A stretch of 64,000 nucleotides of DNA from assembly GCF_032678705.1 (NCBI RefSeq), contig NZ_JAVTSS010000002.1, positions 62,001 to 126,000 of the forward strand, in the 5' to 3' direction. This document shows positions 1 through 8,572 of the stretch, piece by piece (positions within the stretch are counted from its first letter, which is position 1; each line of letters starts with the position of its first letter). The notes below the pieces were generated by a model. The model searched no databases. It was not told where the DNA came from and saw only the letters and a list, made by a program, of their open reading frames with translations. Source of the DNA: Pedobacter frigiditerrae (GTDB lineage: Bacteria; Bacteroidota; Bacteroidia; Sphingobacteriales; Sphingobacteriaceae). Both the position numbers and the translations under genes were made by a program.

Positions 1-666
1 TTAGGATTAAAAGCCCATGCTACTTTTAGTGGCTCTTTATTATGGCATACTTTTCATCCTTGGCCGCAAAGACCAGATGGATTGGTTGATGAGGGATTTA
101 CAGAATTAGCAAAACGTTGGACTCCCATTTTAGATGAATTTGATAACTGCGGTGTTGATGTTTGTTATGAGATTCATCCAGGAGAAGATTTATTTGATGG
201 AGAAACTTACGAAATGTTTTTAGAAAAGGTAAATCATCACCCAAGAGCTTGTTTGCTTTATGACCCATCTCACTTTGTGTTACAACAATTAGATTATATT
301 CAATACATCGATTTTTATCATGAGCGTATTAAAGCTTTCCATGTTAAGGATGCAGAATTTAATCCGACAGGAAAACAAGGGACTTTCGGCGGTTACCAAA
401 GCTGGGCAAACCGTGCTGGTAGATACCGTTCGCCTGGAGATGGACAAGTAGATTTTAAACGCATTTTTAGTAAACTAACGCAGTACGATTATAAAGGTTG
501 GGCTGTAATGGAATGGGAATGTTGTATAAAAGATTCTGAAACTGGCGCAAGAGAAGGTGCCGAATTTATTAAAAATCACATTATCCCTGTAACTACAAAA
601 GCATTTGATGATTTTGCATCAGCTGGAGGGGATTCAAATTTTAACAAAACTATTTTAGGCATATAA
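1..666 (+). CDS. Sugar phosphate isomerase/epimerase (5' truncated by window)
   Basis: The reading frame is open from base 1, so the start lies upstream of the window; the first ATG-like codon inside is only a TTG at 82. The visible 221 residues match the xylose-isomerase-like TIM-barrel family, with metal-site style segments CYEIHPGED, LLYDPSHF, AFHVKDAEF and a late MEWEC. Family members isomerise or epimerise sugars, and some act as lyases on 3-keto sugars. Whether it carries an export signal cannot be seen. It lies 13 bp before a cytochrome c lipoprotein and next to Gfo/Idh/MocA and DUF1080 genes, so a role in oxidised-sugar processing is inferred. The exact substrate is unknown. Confidence 0.88.
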   Translation, partial: LGLKAHATFSGSLLWHTFHPWPQRPDGLVDEGFTELAKRWTPILDEFDNCGVDVCYEIHPGEDLFDGETYEMFLEKVNHHPRACLLYDPSHFVLQQLDYIQYIDFYHERIKAFHVKDAEFNPTGKQGTFGGYQSWANRAGRYRSPGDGQVDFKRIFSKLTQYDYKGWAVMEWECCIKDSETGAREGAEFIKNHIIPVTTKAFDDFASAGGDSNFNKTILGI

Positions 667-679
667 TACACACAAACAA

Positions 680-1066
680 ATGAAAAAAACACTTTTATTT
701 TTAAGCGGACTTACTTTATTTTTAGCTGCCTGTGGAGGTTCTTCAGATTCTTCAGATTCAAGTTCAGCAAGTACTCCACCACCTGCGGCTTCATCGTCTT
801 CAACGGCTATGGAACCAGGGGAATTATTAATCGTAAAATCAGACTGCGTTGGTTGTCACCACAAAGAAAATAAATTGATTGGTCCAGCTTACCAAGAGAT
901 TGCTGCAAAGTACCCATCTAATGATGAAAATATTGCACTTTTAGCAAGCAAGATCATAAAAGGCGGAAAAGGTGTTTGGGGAGCAGTACCAATGACACCT
1001 CATACAAAAATAACTGAAGACGAAGCAAAAACGATGGTTAAATATATTCTTTCACTAAAAAAATAA
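680..1066 (+). CDS. Lipoprotein c-type cytochrome
   Basis: A small monohaem cytochrome c of 128 residues. The N-terminus is a lipoprotein signal ending in lipobox LAAC with Cys18, followed by a Ser/Pro/Ala-rich linker to about residue 44. The haem motif CVGCH is at 56-60, and a Met in VPMTPH is the likely distal ligand. It should be tethered in the periplasm as an electron carrier. It sits between the isomerase and a Tat-exported oxidoreductase. This suggests, as inference, that it accepts electrons from periplasmic sugar oxidation. Confidence 0.88.
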   Translation: MKKTLLFLSGLTLFLAACGGSSDSSDSSSASTPPPAASSSSTAMEPGELLIVKSDCVGCHHKENKLIGPAYQEIAAKYPSNDENIALLASKIIKGGKGVWGAVPMTPHTKITEDEAKTMVKYILSLKK

Positions 1067-1090
1067 CATTCAACCCTAAAATCTAACCAA

Positions 1091-2551
1091 ATGGATAATG
1101 TAAAAAAAGAAACGGAAGCGAGTAAAAGTAGACGTAATTTTATTAAAACGACTGCAGTTGCATCAGCTGGATTTATGATTGTACCACGCCATGTTTTAGG
1201 TGGAACAGGATTCGTAGCTCCAAGCGATAGATTGATTATTGCAAGTGTTGGTGTTGGCGGTAAAGGTAAAAGCGATGTTGCCATGTTTGATAAAAGTGGC
1301 AAAGCAGACATTGGATTTCTTTGTGATGTAGATACGCGTAGAGCAGCGGATAGTGTAAAAGCTTTCCCAAAAGCTAAATTTTATAAAGATTGGCGGGAAA
1401 TGTATGAAAAGGAAAGCAAAAATTTTGATGCTGTTTCTGTTTCAACACCAGACCATAACCACGCTGTACAAGCCATGGCCGCCATGCAATTAGGCAAGCA
1501 TGTATATGTTCAAAAGCCTTTAGCACATGATATTTTCGAAGCAAGAGCATTAACCGCAGCAGCCAAAAAATATAATGTAGTTACCCAAATGGGAAATCAA
1601 GGTGCATCTAACAATGGCCCTCGCCAGATGAAAGAGTGGTATGACGCAGGTTTAATTGGTGATGTGCATACCGTTTATGCGTTTACCGATAGACCAGTTT
1701 GGCCACAAGGTATTCCATGGTCGGCAAATAAAGCAGACATTCCAAAGGAATTAGATTGGGATTTATGGTTAGGAACTGCTCCTTACAAAGAATTTGTAGA
1801 CAAATTAGTTCCATTTAACTGGCGTGGGTGGTGGGATTACGGAACAGGCGCACTTGGAGATATGGGTTGCCACTTGTTAGAAGCGCCATTTAGCGTATTG
1901 GGCTTAAAATATGCAACCGAAGTACAAGCAAGTGTTGGCTCTGTTTATGTCGATGAATTTAAACGAGGTTATTTCCCAGACAGTTGCCCTCCTTCTAGCC
2001 ACGTAACTTTAAAATTCCCTAAAACTGCAAAAACAAAAGGCGATGTAACCGTACATTGGATGGATGGTGGTGTGCAGCCAGCAAGACCAGAAGAATTGGG
2101 GGCAAATGAAACATTTGGAGATGGTGGTAATGCTACTTTGTTTATTGGTACAAAAGGCAAAATGATGGCTGGTACTTATGGACTAAACCCTCGTTTATTG
2201 CCAACTTCTAAAACTGCAGAAATAAAGGTAAAAGAGAAATTTGCTCGTGTTAAGGATGAAGCAAATGGACATTACGCACAATGGGTAGAGGCTTGTATTG
2301 CTGGCCCTGGCAAAAAAGAGTTAAGTTCTCCTTTTGAAATTGCTGGCCCACTAACAGAGTGTTTACTAATGGCTAACTTGGCTATCCGTGGAGCTGATAT
2401 TCAACGTAAAGACGCTAACGGAAAAATCACTTATCCTGGAAGATATTCTAAATTACTTTGGGATAACGACCAAATGAAGGTAACCAACTTTGAAGATGTA
2501 AACCAATTTGTAAAAAGAGAGTACCGTAAAGGTTGGACCTTAGGATCATAA
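1091..2551 (+). CDS. Gfo/Idh/MocA family oxidoreductase, Tat-exported
   Basis: NAD(P)-dependent dehydrogenase of 486 residues. A twin-arginine signal (SRRNFIK, Arg14-Arg15) precedes a hydrophobic stretch. The Rossmann glycine motif is GVGGKG at 54-59, and the family EKP motif appears as QKP in VYVQKPLAHD near 140. The C-terminal half is the usual alpha/beta substrate domain. Exported members carry tightly bound cofactor and oxidise or transform glycosides, often at C3. The preceding cytochrome c and the following DUF1080 gene support a 3-keto-glycoside role, which is inference. Start chosen because the Tat motif lies directly downstream. Confidence 0.9.
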   Translation: MDNVKKETEASKSRRNFIKTTAVASAGFMIVPRHVLGGTGFVAPSDRLIIASVGVGGKGKSDVAMFDKSGKADIGFLCDVDTRRAADSVKAFPKAKFYKDWREMYEKESKNFDAVSVSTPDHNHAVQAMAAMQLGKHVYVQKPLAHDIFEARALTAAAKKYNVVTQMGNQGASNNGPRQMKEWYDAGLIGDVHTVYAFTDRPVWPQGIPWSANKADIPKELDWDLWLGTAPYKEFVDKLVPFNWRGWWDYGTGALGDMGCHLLEAPFSVLGLKYATEVQASVGSVYVDEFKRGYFPDSCPPSSHVTLKFPKTAKTKGDVTVHWMDGGVQPARPEELGANETFGDGGNATLFIGTKGKMMAGTYGLNPRLLPTSKTAEIKVKEKFARVKDEANGHYAQWVEACIAGPGKKELSSPFEIAGPLTECLLMANLAIRGADIQRKDANGKITYPGRYSKLLWDNDQMKVTNFEDVNQFVKREYRKGWTLGS

Positions 2552-2571
2552 TATTAAATTTAAAAGAGAAC

Positions 2572-3261
2572 ATGAAACAATACATATTTGCAGTAATAGC
2601 AATAGTTGCAATGGGCTGTAGCTCTACTGCCCAAACGAAAAAGAAGGGATTTGTAAAATTATTTGACGGAAAAACCACAACAGGTTGGCATAGTTATAAT
2701 AAAACTGGTGTTGGATCAGCTTGGGAAGTAGCTGATGGTGCATTACATATGAACCCTGCTAAAAAAGGTGCAGCTGGTGGTGGCGATTTAGTGACTGATA
2801 AAGAATATTCAAACTACCATTTAAAATATGACTGGAAAGTTGCCCCAGGAGCAAATAGTGGTGTTATTTTTTATGTTCATGAGGATAAAAAATATGGCCA
2901 AACTTACCTTACCGGACCAGAGATGCAAGTAATCGACAATGATGGCCATAAGGATGGAAAAATCATTAAGCACAGAGCTGGTGACTTGTACGACATATTA
3001 AAAAGTACATCTGAGCCAGTTAAACCTGTTGGACAATGGAATAAAGCCGAGATTTTATCTGACAATGGAAAATTAACCTTCAAATTAAATGGAGTTACGA
3101 TTGTAGAAACTACGATGTGGGATGACAATTGGAAAGCTTTAATTGCTGGTAGCAAATTTAAAACCTGGGAAGGTTTTGGCACATACAAAACTGGCAAAAT
3201 AGCTTTGCAAGATCACGGCGATGAAGTTTGGTACAAAAATATTAGCATTAAAGAACTATAA
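2572..3261 (+). CDS. DUF1080 / 3-keto-glycoside hydrolase-like lipoprotein
   Basis: The start is ATG 2572, because a lipoprotein-type signal ending in MGCSS follows immediately; an upstream TTG at 2533 overlaps the preceding gene and is not needed. The mature protein of about 210 residues is a concanavalin-like DUF1080 domain. It shows the family hallmarks FVKLFDGKTTTGWHSY near the start, SGVIFYVHE, GPEMQVIDND and a final QDHGDEVWYKNI. Characterised relatives hydrolyse or eliminate 3-keto-disaccharides and glycosides. Its position directly after a Gfo/Idh/MocA oxidoreductase matches that chemistry. Substrate is not determinable here. Confidence 0.88.
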   Translation: MKQYIFAVIAIVAMGCSSTAQTKKKGFVKLFDGKTTTGWHSYNKTGVGSAWEVADGALHMNPAKKGAAGGGDLVTDKEYSNYHLKYDWKVAPGANSGVIFYVHEDKKYGQTYLTGPEMQVIDNDGHKDGKIIKHRAGDLYDILKSTSEPVKPVGQWNKAEILSDNGKLTFKLNGVTIVETTMWDDNWKALIAGSKFKTWEGFGTYKTGKIALQDHGDEVWYKNISIKEL

Positions 3262-3340
3262 TAAAGGTAGATAGTAGAAAGGTTTAGGGTGGAACGCTCA
3301 ACCTTACCTATTTTCTACAAACTCAAATAAACCACAAGCC

Positions 3341-3384
3341 TTAAAGTCCTCCCTTCTGGGGAGGATTTAGGTGGGGCTTTAAAA
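3341..3384. repeat. Intergenic hairpin repeat (CCTCCC/GGGAGG type)
   Basis: Nested inverted repeat between the DUF1080 and permease genes. The inner stem CCTCCC (3348-3353) pairs with GGGAGG (3359-3364), and TTAAAG (3341-3346) pairs with CTTTAA (3377-3382). The phrase resembles the dispersed hairpin with AATCCCC / GGGGAC arms near 58790. It could attenuate transcription between the two genes. Confidence 0.6.
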
Positions 3385-3395
3385 CCAAATATAAA

Positions 3396-4622
3396 ATGAA
3401 CTCAACTATCCGCATTAAACTCTCACTCATGATGTTCCTAGAATTTTTTATCTGGGGCGCATGGTTCGTAACGCTAGGTACATTTTTAGCTAAAAATTTA
3501 AACGCTTCAGGTCCAGAAACTGGCTCAGTATTTTCTACACAATCATGGGGAGCAATCATTGCACCATTCATTATTGGGTTAATTGCAGATCGGTATTTTA
3601 ATGCTGAAAAAATTCTTGGTGTTTTACATATTCTTGGCGCCATATTAATGTATCAAATGTATAATGCAGCTGATATTTCGGTGTTTTATCCTTACGTTTT
3701 AAGTTACATGATTTTATATATGCCAACATTAGCGCTAGTAAATTCAGTATCATTTAATCAAATGAAAGATCCTGAAAAAGAGTTCTCGAGTATTAGAATT
3801 TGGGGTACATTAGGTTGGATTGCAGCAGGATTACTAATTAGTTTCGCTTTCCATTGGGATTCTCAAGAAGGTGTAAAAGATGGCCTGCTAAGAAACACAT
3901 TCTTAATGGCAAGTATTGCTTCAATTGTTCTTGGTTTATTTAGCTTCCTGTTACCAAAAACACCTCCAAAGGGTAAAGGCGAAAAGGTTACTATTTCTGA
4001 TATTTTAGGATTGGATGCTTTAAAACTATTGAAGGACAAGAATTTCCTAATCTTCTTTATTTCATCAATATTAATCTGCATTCCGTTGGCGTTTTACTAT
4101 CAAAATGCCAATAATTTCCTTACAAATGTTGGAATGGATAATCCTACTGGAAAAATGACAATTGGACAAGTTTCAGAAGTATTGTTCCTTTTAGCTTTAC
4201 CTATCTTCTTTAAAAAGTTTGGATTTAAGAAAACGATATTAGTTGGTATGCTTGCTTGGGCAATTCGCTATGTGTTGTTTGCATATGGCAATGCTGGGGA
4301 ATTAAGCTTTATGCTGATTACAGGAATAGCCCTACACGGAATTTGTTATGATTTCTTTTTTGTTTCTGGTCAAATTTATACCAACTCAAAAGCAGGCGAT
4401 AAATTTAAAAGTGCAGCTCAAGGCCTAATTACTTTAGCTACCTATGGAATAGGAATGCTAATTGGATTTATGGTAGCAGGTCAAATTACTGAAATGTACA
4501 AAGTTAATGGAGCTCAAGACTGGAAAATGGTATGGATTATTCCTGCTGGCATTGCTTTTGTTGTATTTTTAATATTCGCATTGCTATTTAACGACAAAAC
4601 AAAACCTGAACCAGAAGTATAA
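3396..4622 (+). CDS. MFS transporter, nucleoside:H+ symporter-like
   Basis: Integral membrane protein of 408 residues with about 12 hydrophobic segments. The N-terminal region (LSLMMFLEFFIWGAWFVTLG) is typical of the Nuc_H_symport branch of the major facilitator superfamily, as is the RIWGTLGWI segment near residue 135. Family members import nucleosides, but Bacteroidota homologues frequently sit in sugar-degradation loci. Here it lies between the DUF1080 gene and a Tat-exported TIM barrel, so uptake of a modified sugar released in the periplasm is a reasonable inference. Confidence 0.85.
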   Translation: MNSTIRIKLSLMMFLEFFIWGAWFVTLGTFLAKNLNASGPETGSVFSTQSWGAIIAPFIIGLIADRYFNAEKILGVLHILGAILMYQMYNAADISVFYPYVLSYMILYMPTLALVNSVSFNQMKDPEKEFSSIRIWGTLGWIAAGLLISFAFHWDSQEGVKDGLLRNTFLMASIASIVLGLFSFLLPKTPPKGKGEKVTISDILGLDALKLLKDKNFLIFFISSILICIPLAFYYQNANNFLTNVGMDNPTGKMTIGQVSEVLFLLALPIFFKKFGFKKTILVGMLAWAIRYVLFAYGNAGELSFMLITGIALHGICYDFFFVSGQIYTNSKAGDKFKSAAQGLITLATYGIGMLIGFMVAGQITEMYKVNGAQDWKMVWIIPAGIAFVVFLIFALLFNDKTKPEPEV

Positions 4623-4642
4623 TTAATATTTAATCCCTTACG

Positions 4643-5518
4643 ATGAATTCTAGAAGAACATTTTTAAAACAAACCGGTTTATTAGCCGCAGGTATAGCAG
4701 TTGCACCTTCCTTTGCTTGTACTTTACCAAAAAAACATCCCATTGGATTACAATTATATAGTTTGAGAGATGTTATTAAAAACGATATAAAAGGTATTAT
4801 TTCTAAAGTAGCTGCGATTGGTTATAAAGAAGTAGAAACTTATGGATATTCTAAAAAAGGTGGTTTTTGGGGATTAGATGCGAAAGCGTTTAGTATTTTA
4901 TTAAAGGATAACGGTATAAAAGCCCCAAGTGGGCATTATGATTTAGATGATTTTATGTCGGGTAAAACCAGCGATAGTTTAAAATTATGCATAGAAGCAG
5001 CAAATATTTTAGGTAGTGAGTATGTTACTGTTCCATGGTTAGGTGTTAACATCAGACAAACAGCTGATGACTACAAAAAAATTGCACAGAAATTAAATGA
5101 GGCTGGTAAACTTTGCAAAGCTTCTGGGCTAAAACTTGCATACCATAACCATGATTTCGAATTTGCCAAAATAGGCGATACGACAGGATATCATATTATG
5201 TTAAATGAAACCGACAAAAAATTAGTTGATTTTGAATTGGATTTATACTGGGCAGTAAGATCTGGAAATGATCCATTGGCTTTATTTAAAGCTTACTCTG
5301 GTCGTTTTACCATGTGGCATATTAAAGACATGGATAAGAGCAAAAGTTCATTTAATACTGAAATTGGACAAGGCGCTGTTGATTTTAAAGGTATTTTTAA
5401 AGGCAATAAACAATCTGGTGTTAAACATTATTTTGTTGAGCATGAAACTAATTACAAACCAAATGAATTAGGTTCTATAAAAACTAGTTTTGATTATGTG
5501 AATAATGAGCTTTTATAA
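4643..5518 (+). CDS. Tat-exported sugar isomerase/epimerase-like TIM barrel
   Basis: A 291-residue xylose-isomerase-like TIM barrel. The N-terminus has a twin-arginine motif (RRTFLKQ, residues 4-10) and a hydrophobic stretch ending in PSFAC, so it is exported; the Cys lacks a canonical lipobox. Putative metal-site segments are EVETYG, YHNHDFEF, DFELDLYW, WHIKDMD and FVEHE. It starts 20 bp after the permease stop. With the truncated barrel at the left edge, the locus has two such enzymes; one may be a periplasmic 3-keto-glycoside lyase or isomerase. Confidence 0.86.
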   Translation: MNSRRTFLKQTGLLAAGIAVAPSFACTLPKKHPIGLQLYSLRDVIKNDIKGIISKVAAIGYKEVETYGYSKKGGFWGLDAKAFSILLKDNGIKAPSGHYDLDDFMSGKTSDSLKLCIEAANILGSEYVTVPWLGVNIRQTADDYKKIAQKLNEAGKLCKASGLKLAYHNHDFEFAKIGDTTGYHIMLNETDKKLVDFELDLYWAVRSGNDPLALFKAYSGRFTMWHIKDMDKSKSSFNTEIGQGAVDFKGIFKGNKQSGVKHYFVEHETNYKPNELGSIKTSFDYVNNELL

Positions 5519-6262
5519 TTAAGCTCTAAACCTATCAACTAATAGACCTATCCATTCTTTAAAAAGTAATTCCCAGTTGCTTAAGGCTTCAGCGCTGGGA
5601 ATTACATAATTAGAAAAATCATAACTAGTTTTTCCAATATAATTTGTTGGATAAAACGCTACTTTCTTAAAGTATTTCGAAAAGGCGATACGGGCTCTTG
5701 GTATGTGCCAAGCACTGGTTATAACCATAACTTTAGCATCTGTATTTATCTTTTTTATTAATAAAAAACTCAAAGAAGCATTTTCTATTGTATTTCTACC
5801 TTGGTTTTCAATCAAAATATCAGCTTCTGGAATACCTATTTGCTTTAAGTAGTCAAAAACTAAATCTCCTTCCTTAACTGTTTTATCGATTAAATTGGCG
5901 CTTCCACTGGTTACCAAAATTTTGTTAATTCCGCCAGACTTATATAAAGAAATAGCTTGAAAAAGTCTATCTCCTGCCCAGCCAAATTTGATTTTATTAT
6001 TCCTTTCGTTAATGTTCGAGAAACCTCCTAGAACTATGCCAACATCAACTTTCTGGTCTGGAGGATATGGTGATTCATACAGATTAAAAAACTTCCCTAC
6101 AATAAAAGAGTTGGAGAAAAGTACCAATAGAACCAAACCTGTAATTAAAAGTCTTTTACGTCTTTTAAAATTCTTTGTGCAAATAGCGAGAACAAATAAG
6201 AAAATAACCCAAACTAATGGCTTAAGTAGAAACAATAAAATTTTAGACAATACAAATACCAT
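5519..6262 (-). CDS. YdcF/ElyC/SanA family (DUF218) membrane protein
   Basis: A 247-residue protein with two N-terminal membrane segments (about residues 4-25 and 37-55) and a DUF218 domain. Family signatures are DVGIVLGGF, LVTSGS near 120, GRNTIENA and VITSAWHIPRA. Relatives such as ElyC and SanA affect envelope and peptidoglycan integrity; their biochemical activity is poorly defined. The gene converges with the TIM-barrel gene, with no gap between the two stops. Confidence 0.85.
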   Translation of the reverse strand: MVFVLSKILLFLLKPLVWVIFLFVLAICTKNFKRRKRLLITGLVLLVLFSNSFIVGKFFNLYESPYPPDQKVDVGIVLGGFSNINERNNKIKFGWAGDRLFQAISLYKSGGINKILVTSGSANLIDKTVKEGDLVFDYLKQIGIPEADILIENQGRNTIENASLSFLLIKKINTDAKVMVITSAWHIPRARIAFSKYFKKVAFYPTNYIGKTSYDFSNYVIPSAEALSNWELLFKEWIGLLVDRFRA

Positions 6263-6303
6263 AGCAGCAATTTATCCTTTAAAATTAGGATTTTAAATTG
6301 CTT

Positions 6304-6669
6304 TTAAATAGGCTGTTCGTTATGATGTTCTCCATTATGGAATTCATTTATCAATTCCTTAATGTCTGATTTTTTTCTTTTTTGCGTAGTATGCACAAAG
6401 TGAGGGACCTCTGGAGCAACAGCTGGTTCTATAACTTCATCAACACCAAAAACTCTTTCTTTTAAAGACCCATAAGAGTTTTTAATGCCTTCACCTAAAC
6501 CTTTAGCTTTATCGCCGATTGCTCTTCTAGTATCAGCTCCACTTTCTGGCGCAAATAAAATGCTAATTACTGCTCCCGCAGCTAATCCTGCAATTAATGC
6601 AACCGCAACCATTCCGTTGTTGCTCTCTCTTCTGTTTAAAACTTTCGATATAATTTTTCCGTATTTCAT
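6304..6669 (-). CDS. YtxH domain-containing protein
   Basis: Small 121-residue protein with one membrane segment near residues 20-40 (ALIAGLAAGAVISILFAPES), followed by the YtxH hallmark FAPESGADTRR. The hydrophilic C-terminal tail ends in a His/Glu-rich EFHNGEHHNEQ. YtxH proteins are associated with envelope stress, but a defined molecular function is lacking. It stands 41 bp upstream of the YdcF-type gene on the same strand, so co-transcription is possible. Confidence 0.82.
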   Translation of the reverse strand: MKYGKIISKVLNRRESNNGMVAVALIAGLAAGAVISILFAPESGADTRRAIGDKAKGLGEGIKNSYGSLKERVFGVDEVIEPAVAPEVPHFVHTTQKRKKSDIKELINEFHNGEHHNEQPI

Positions 6670-6723
6670 AAGACAAGATTTTTTTTAAAAACAACAAAGT
6701 AATTTTTATATTGTTTAAAAAAT

Positions 6724-8523
6724 CTAAAGTTTAGCAGCTAAAACACAAGTCTGTTTAAAACTTTCTGTTTTTCCACTTAAAGCAAACGTATCAAACTTGA
6801 TAACATAAATACCAATTTTACTTTGCTGACCAGCATCATTTAAACCATCCCAAGTAAAACTTCCAGCAGTTGCGATTGTAGTATTTAGCTCTAGTTTTCT
6901 AACTAATATTCCTTTATCCGTGTAAATATTAACGTTAGCCAAATTACCATTATTAACAAAACTATAATCTATTTGCATCAAGTCTTCAAATCCATCGCCA
7001 TCTGGCGAAAATGTTTTGCTAACTAAACTAATTTTATTTTTAGTGAGAGCTGCATTTTCTTCTTGCGAATTTCTATAAGTTGGTGTTGCAAAACCAGACG
7101 ATTTTGCGGCGGATTTAAAGTTTCCTAAAGCATTTGCCTCTTTTGAAAAGGAAGTTCTCTCCAATGAAACCCCATCGCCATCTTTCAACAATGCAATGTG
7201 CATACCCTCATCGTAATCGAATCGCTCTAACAAACCTATTGTTCCAAGTAAAACTACCGAGCCTTTATCGTTATTATAGGAAGGGAAACTGCTCATTTGT
7301 ACAAATTGGTTTGGGAATTTTGCATTATAATGTTGCTTAACAACAGTTGGATTTGTTGTTAATACCCAATAAGTTTTTGCTGGCATATAAACTGAAGCGC
7401 TACTTACATTCTTGATACTTGCTGGAACTCCAGTCGCATCAATATTAGCTAATTGCAACTCCTTTAAATCTAAAGTTTGATTGGTGTTGTTGTATATTTC
7501 TACAAAATCTACGCCTCCAGTTCTTGGGTTAGATAAAACTTCACTTATTAAAACATCGCCTTTTTTAAGCGTATAAGGTTTCACATAAAAGAATGTTGCT
7601 GTATTATTTGCTCCTATTTGGTTTCCCTTTAAATCCCTTACACCCGTAACGGTTAACTTATAATCGCCCGATGGCAAAGCCGATGCAAAAGTTAGTTTGT
7701 AAACATTTGCAATGGAAGTAGCCGTTACACTTGTTGGCGCACTTAAGTTAGCTACAGCATAATTGTTAGCCATCAAGGCTGATGAAGGTTGCAATCGTTC
7801 AGAGAAAACTACTTCGACATTCAATTCGTCGAGCACTTTAGCGCTTACCAAAGTTGGAGGGGTAACATCTGGCGTTAATTCTGAAACTGTAAAATCATCA
7901 AATATAAAACCAGTAGAACGAGTGGCTGTATATTCGCACCGCACACCAAACCAATCTGAATTTGTATATGTTAAATCTGTAACGCTGCCCTCTAATGCAT
8001 AGTTTGTTCCGCCAGTTATATCGGTAAACAATTCCCACTTTCCTACATCATTTCTAGTCACTTTTATTCGAGCTAAAAGTGTATTTACATCTACTCTTGT
8101 TTTAGCTGGACCATCAATAATCTTAGTAACCGTTGCTCCATTTTGCCTATACAAATCATAACTATCTGTGCTTCCGCTCTCTCCTATTTGGACAAAATAT
8201 CCATTTAAAGGTGCATTTAAATCCTGATTATCAGCAATTAAATAAATTTTTGCCTCGTTACTTGTGGATGGGTCAAAATTCATTTGCACCAAAAATTCGC
8301 ACTTAACATTTAAAGCTAAAAGATTTGATGTAACCAAGCTAACTGTTTGACCAGTAGAACTTAAAGAGGTTTGCAATTGCTTTGATGAGTTAACATTAAA
8401 CAACGAATTACTGCCAACCCAAGCAGGATTTGAAGTAAAATTCCCATCAGAAAAGTCGTCAACAACTTGTGCTGATGTAAGTTTAACGCTTAAAAGCATT
8501 AAAAAAAGTAAAGTTTTTCTCAT
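6724..8523 (-). CDS. Secreted lamin-tail-domain surface protein
   Basis: A 599-residue secreted protein. Residues 1-18 are a signal peptide ending in TSAQ. The next 200 residues look like a beta-sandwich (VVDDFSDGNF, FDDFTVSEL). A Big/SbsA-like Ig segment (LVSAKVLDELNVEVVFSE) follows near 225. A lamin-tail domain begins near 325 (KGDVLISEVLSNPRTGG). The C-terminus, after FSPDGDGFEDLMQIDY, is a gliding-motility/CHU-type or FlgD-like Ig domain that may serve sorting or adhesion. Such proteins are often cell-surface or secreted in Bacteroidota. No catalytic residues recognised. Confidence 0.85.
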   Translation of the reverse strand: MRKTLLFLMLLSVKLTSAQVVDDFSDGNFTSNPAWVGSNSLFNVNSSKQLQTSLSSTGQTVSLVTSNLLALNVKCEFLVQMNFDPSTSNEAKIYLIADNQDLNAPLNGYFVQIGESGSTDSYDLYRQNGATVTKIIDGPAKTRVDVNTLLARIKVTRNDVGKWELFTDITGGTNYALEGSVTDLTYTNSDWFGVRCEYTATRSTGFIFDDFTVSELTPDVTPPTLVSAKVLDELNVEVVFSERLQPSSALMANNYAVANLSAPTSVTATSIANVYKLTFASALPSGDYKLTVTGVRDLKGNQIGANNTATFFYVKPYTLKKGDVLISEVLSNPRTGGVDFVEIYNNTNQTLDLKELQLANIDATGVPASIKNVSSASVYMPAKTYWVLTTNPTVVKQHYNAKFPNQFVQMSSFPSYNNDKGSVVLLGTIGLLERFDYDEGMHIALLKDGDGVSLERTSFSKEANALGNFKSAAKSSGFATPTYRNSQEENAALTKNKISLVSKTFSPDGDGFEDLMQIDYSFVNNGNLANVNIYTDKGILVRKLELNTTIATAGSFTWDGLNDAGQQSKIGIYVIKFDTFALSGKTESFKQTCVLAAKL

Positions 8524-8572
8524 ATTTGGTAGATATTAAGAATTAACTAAATATAATAAAAAAACAGAAAAA

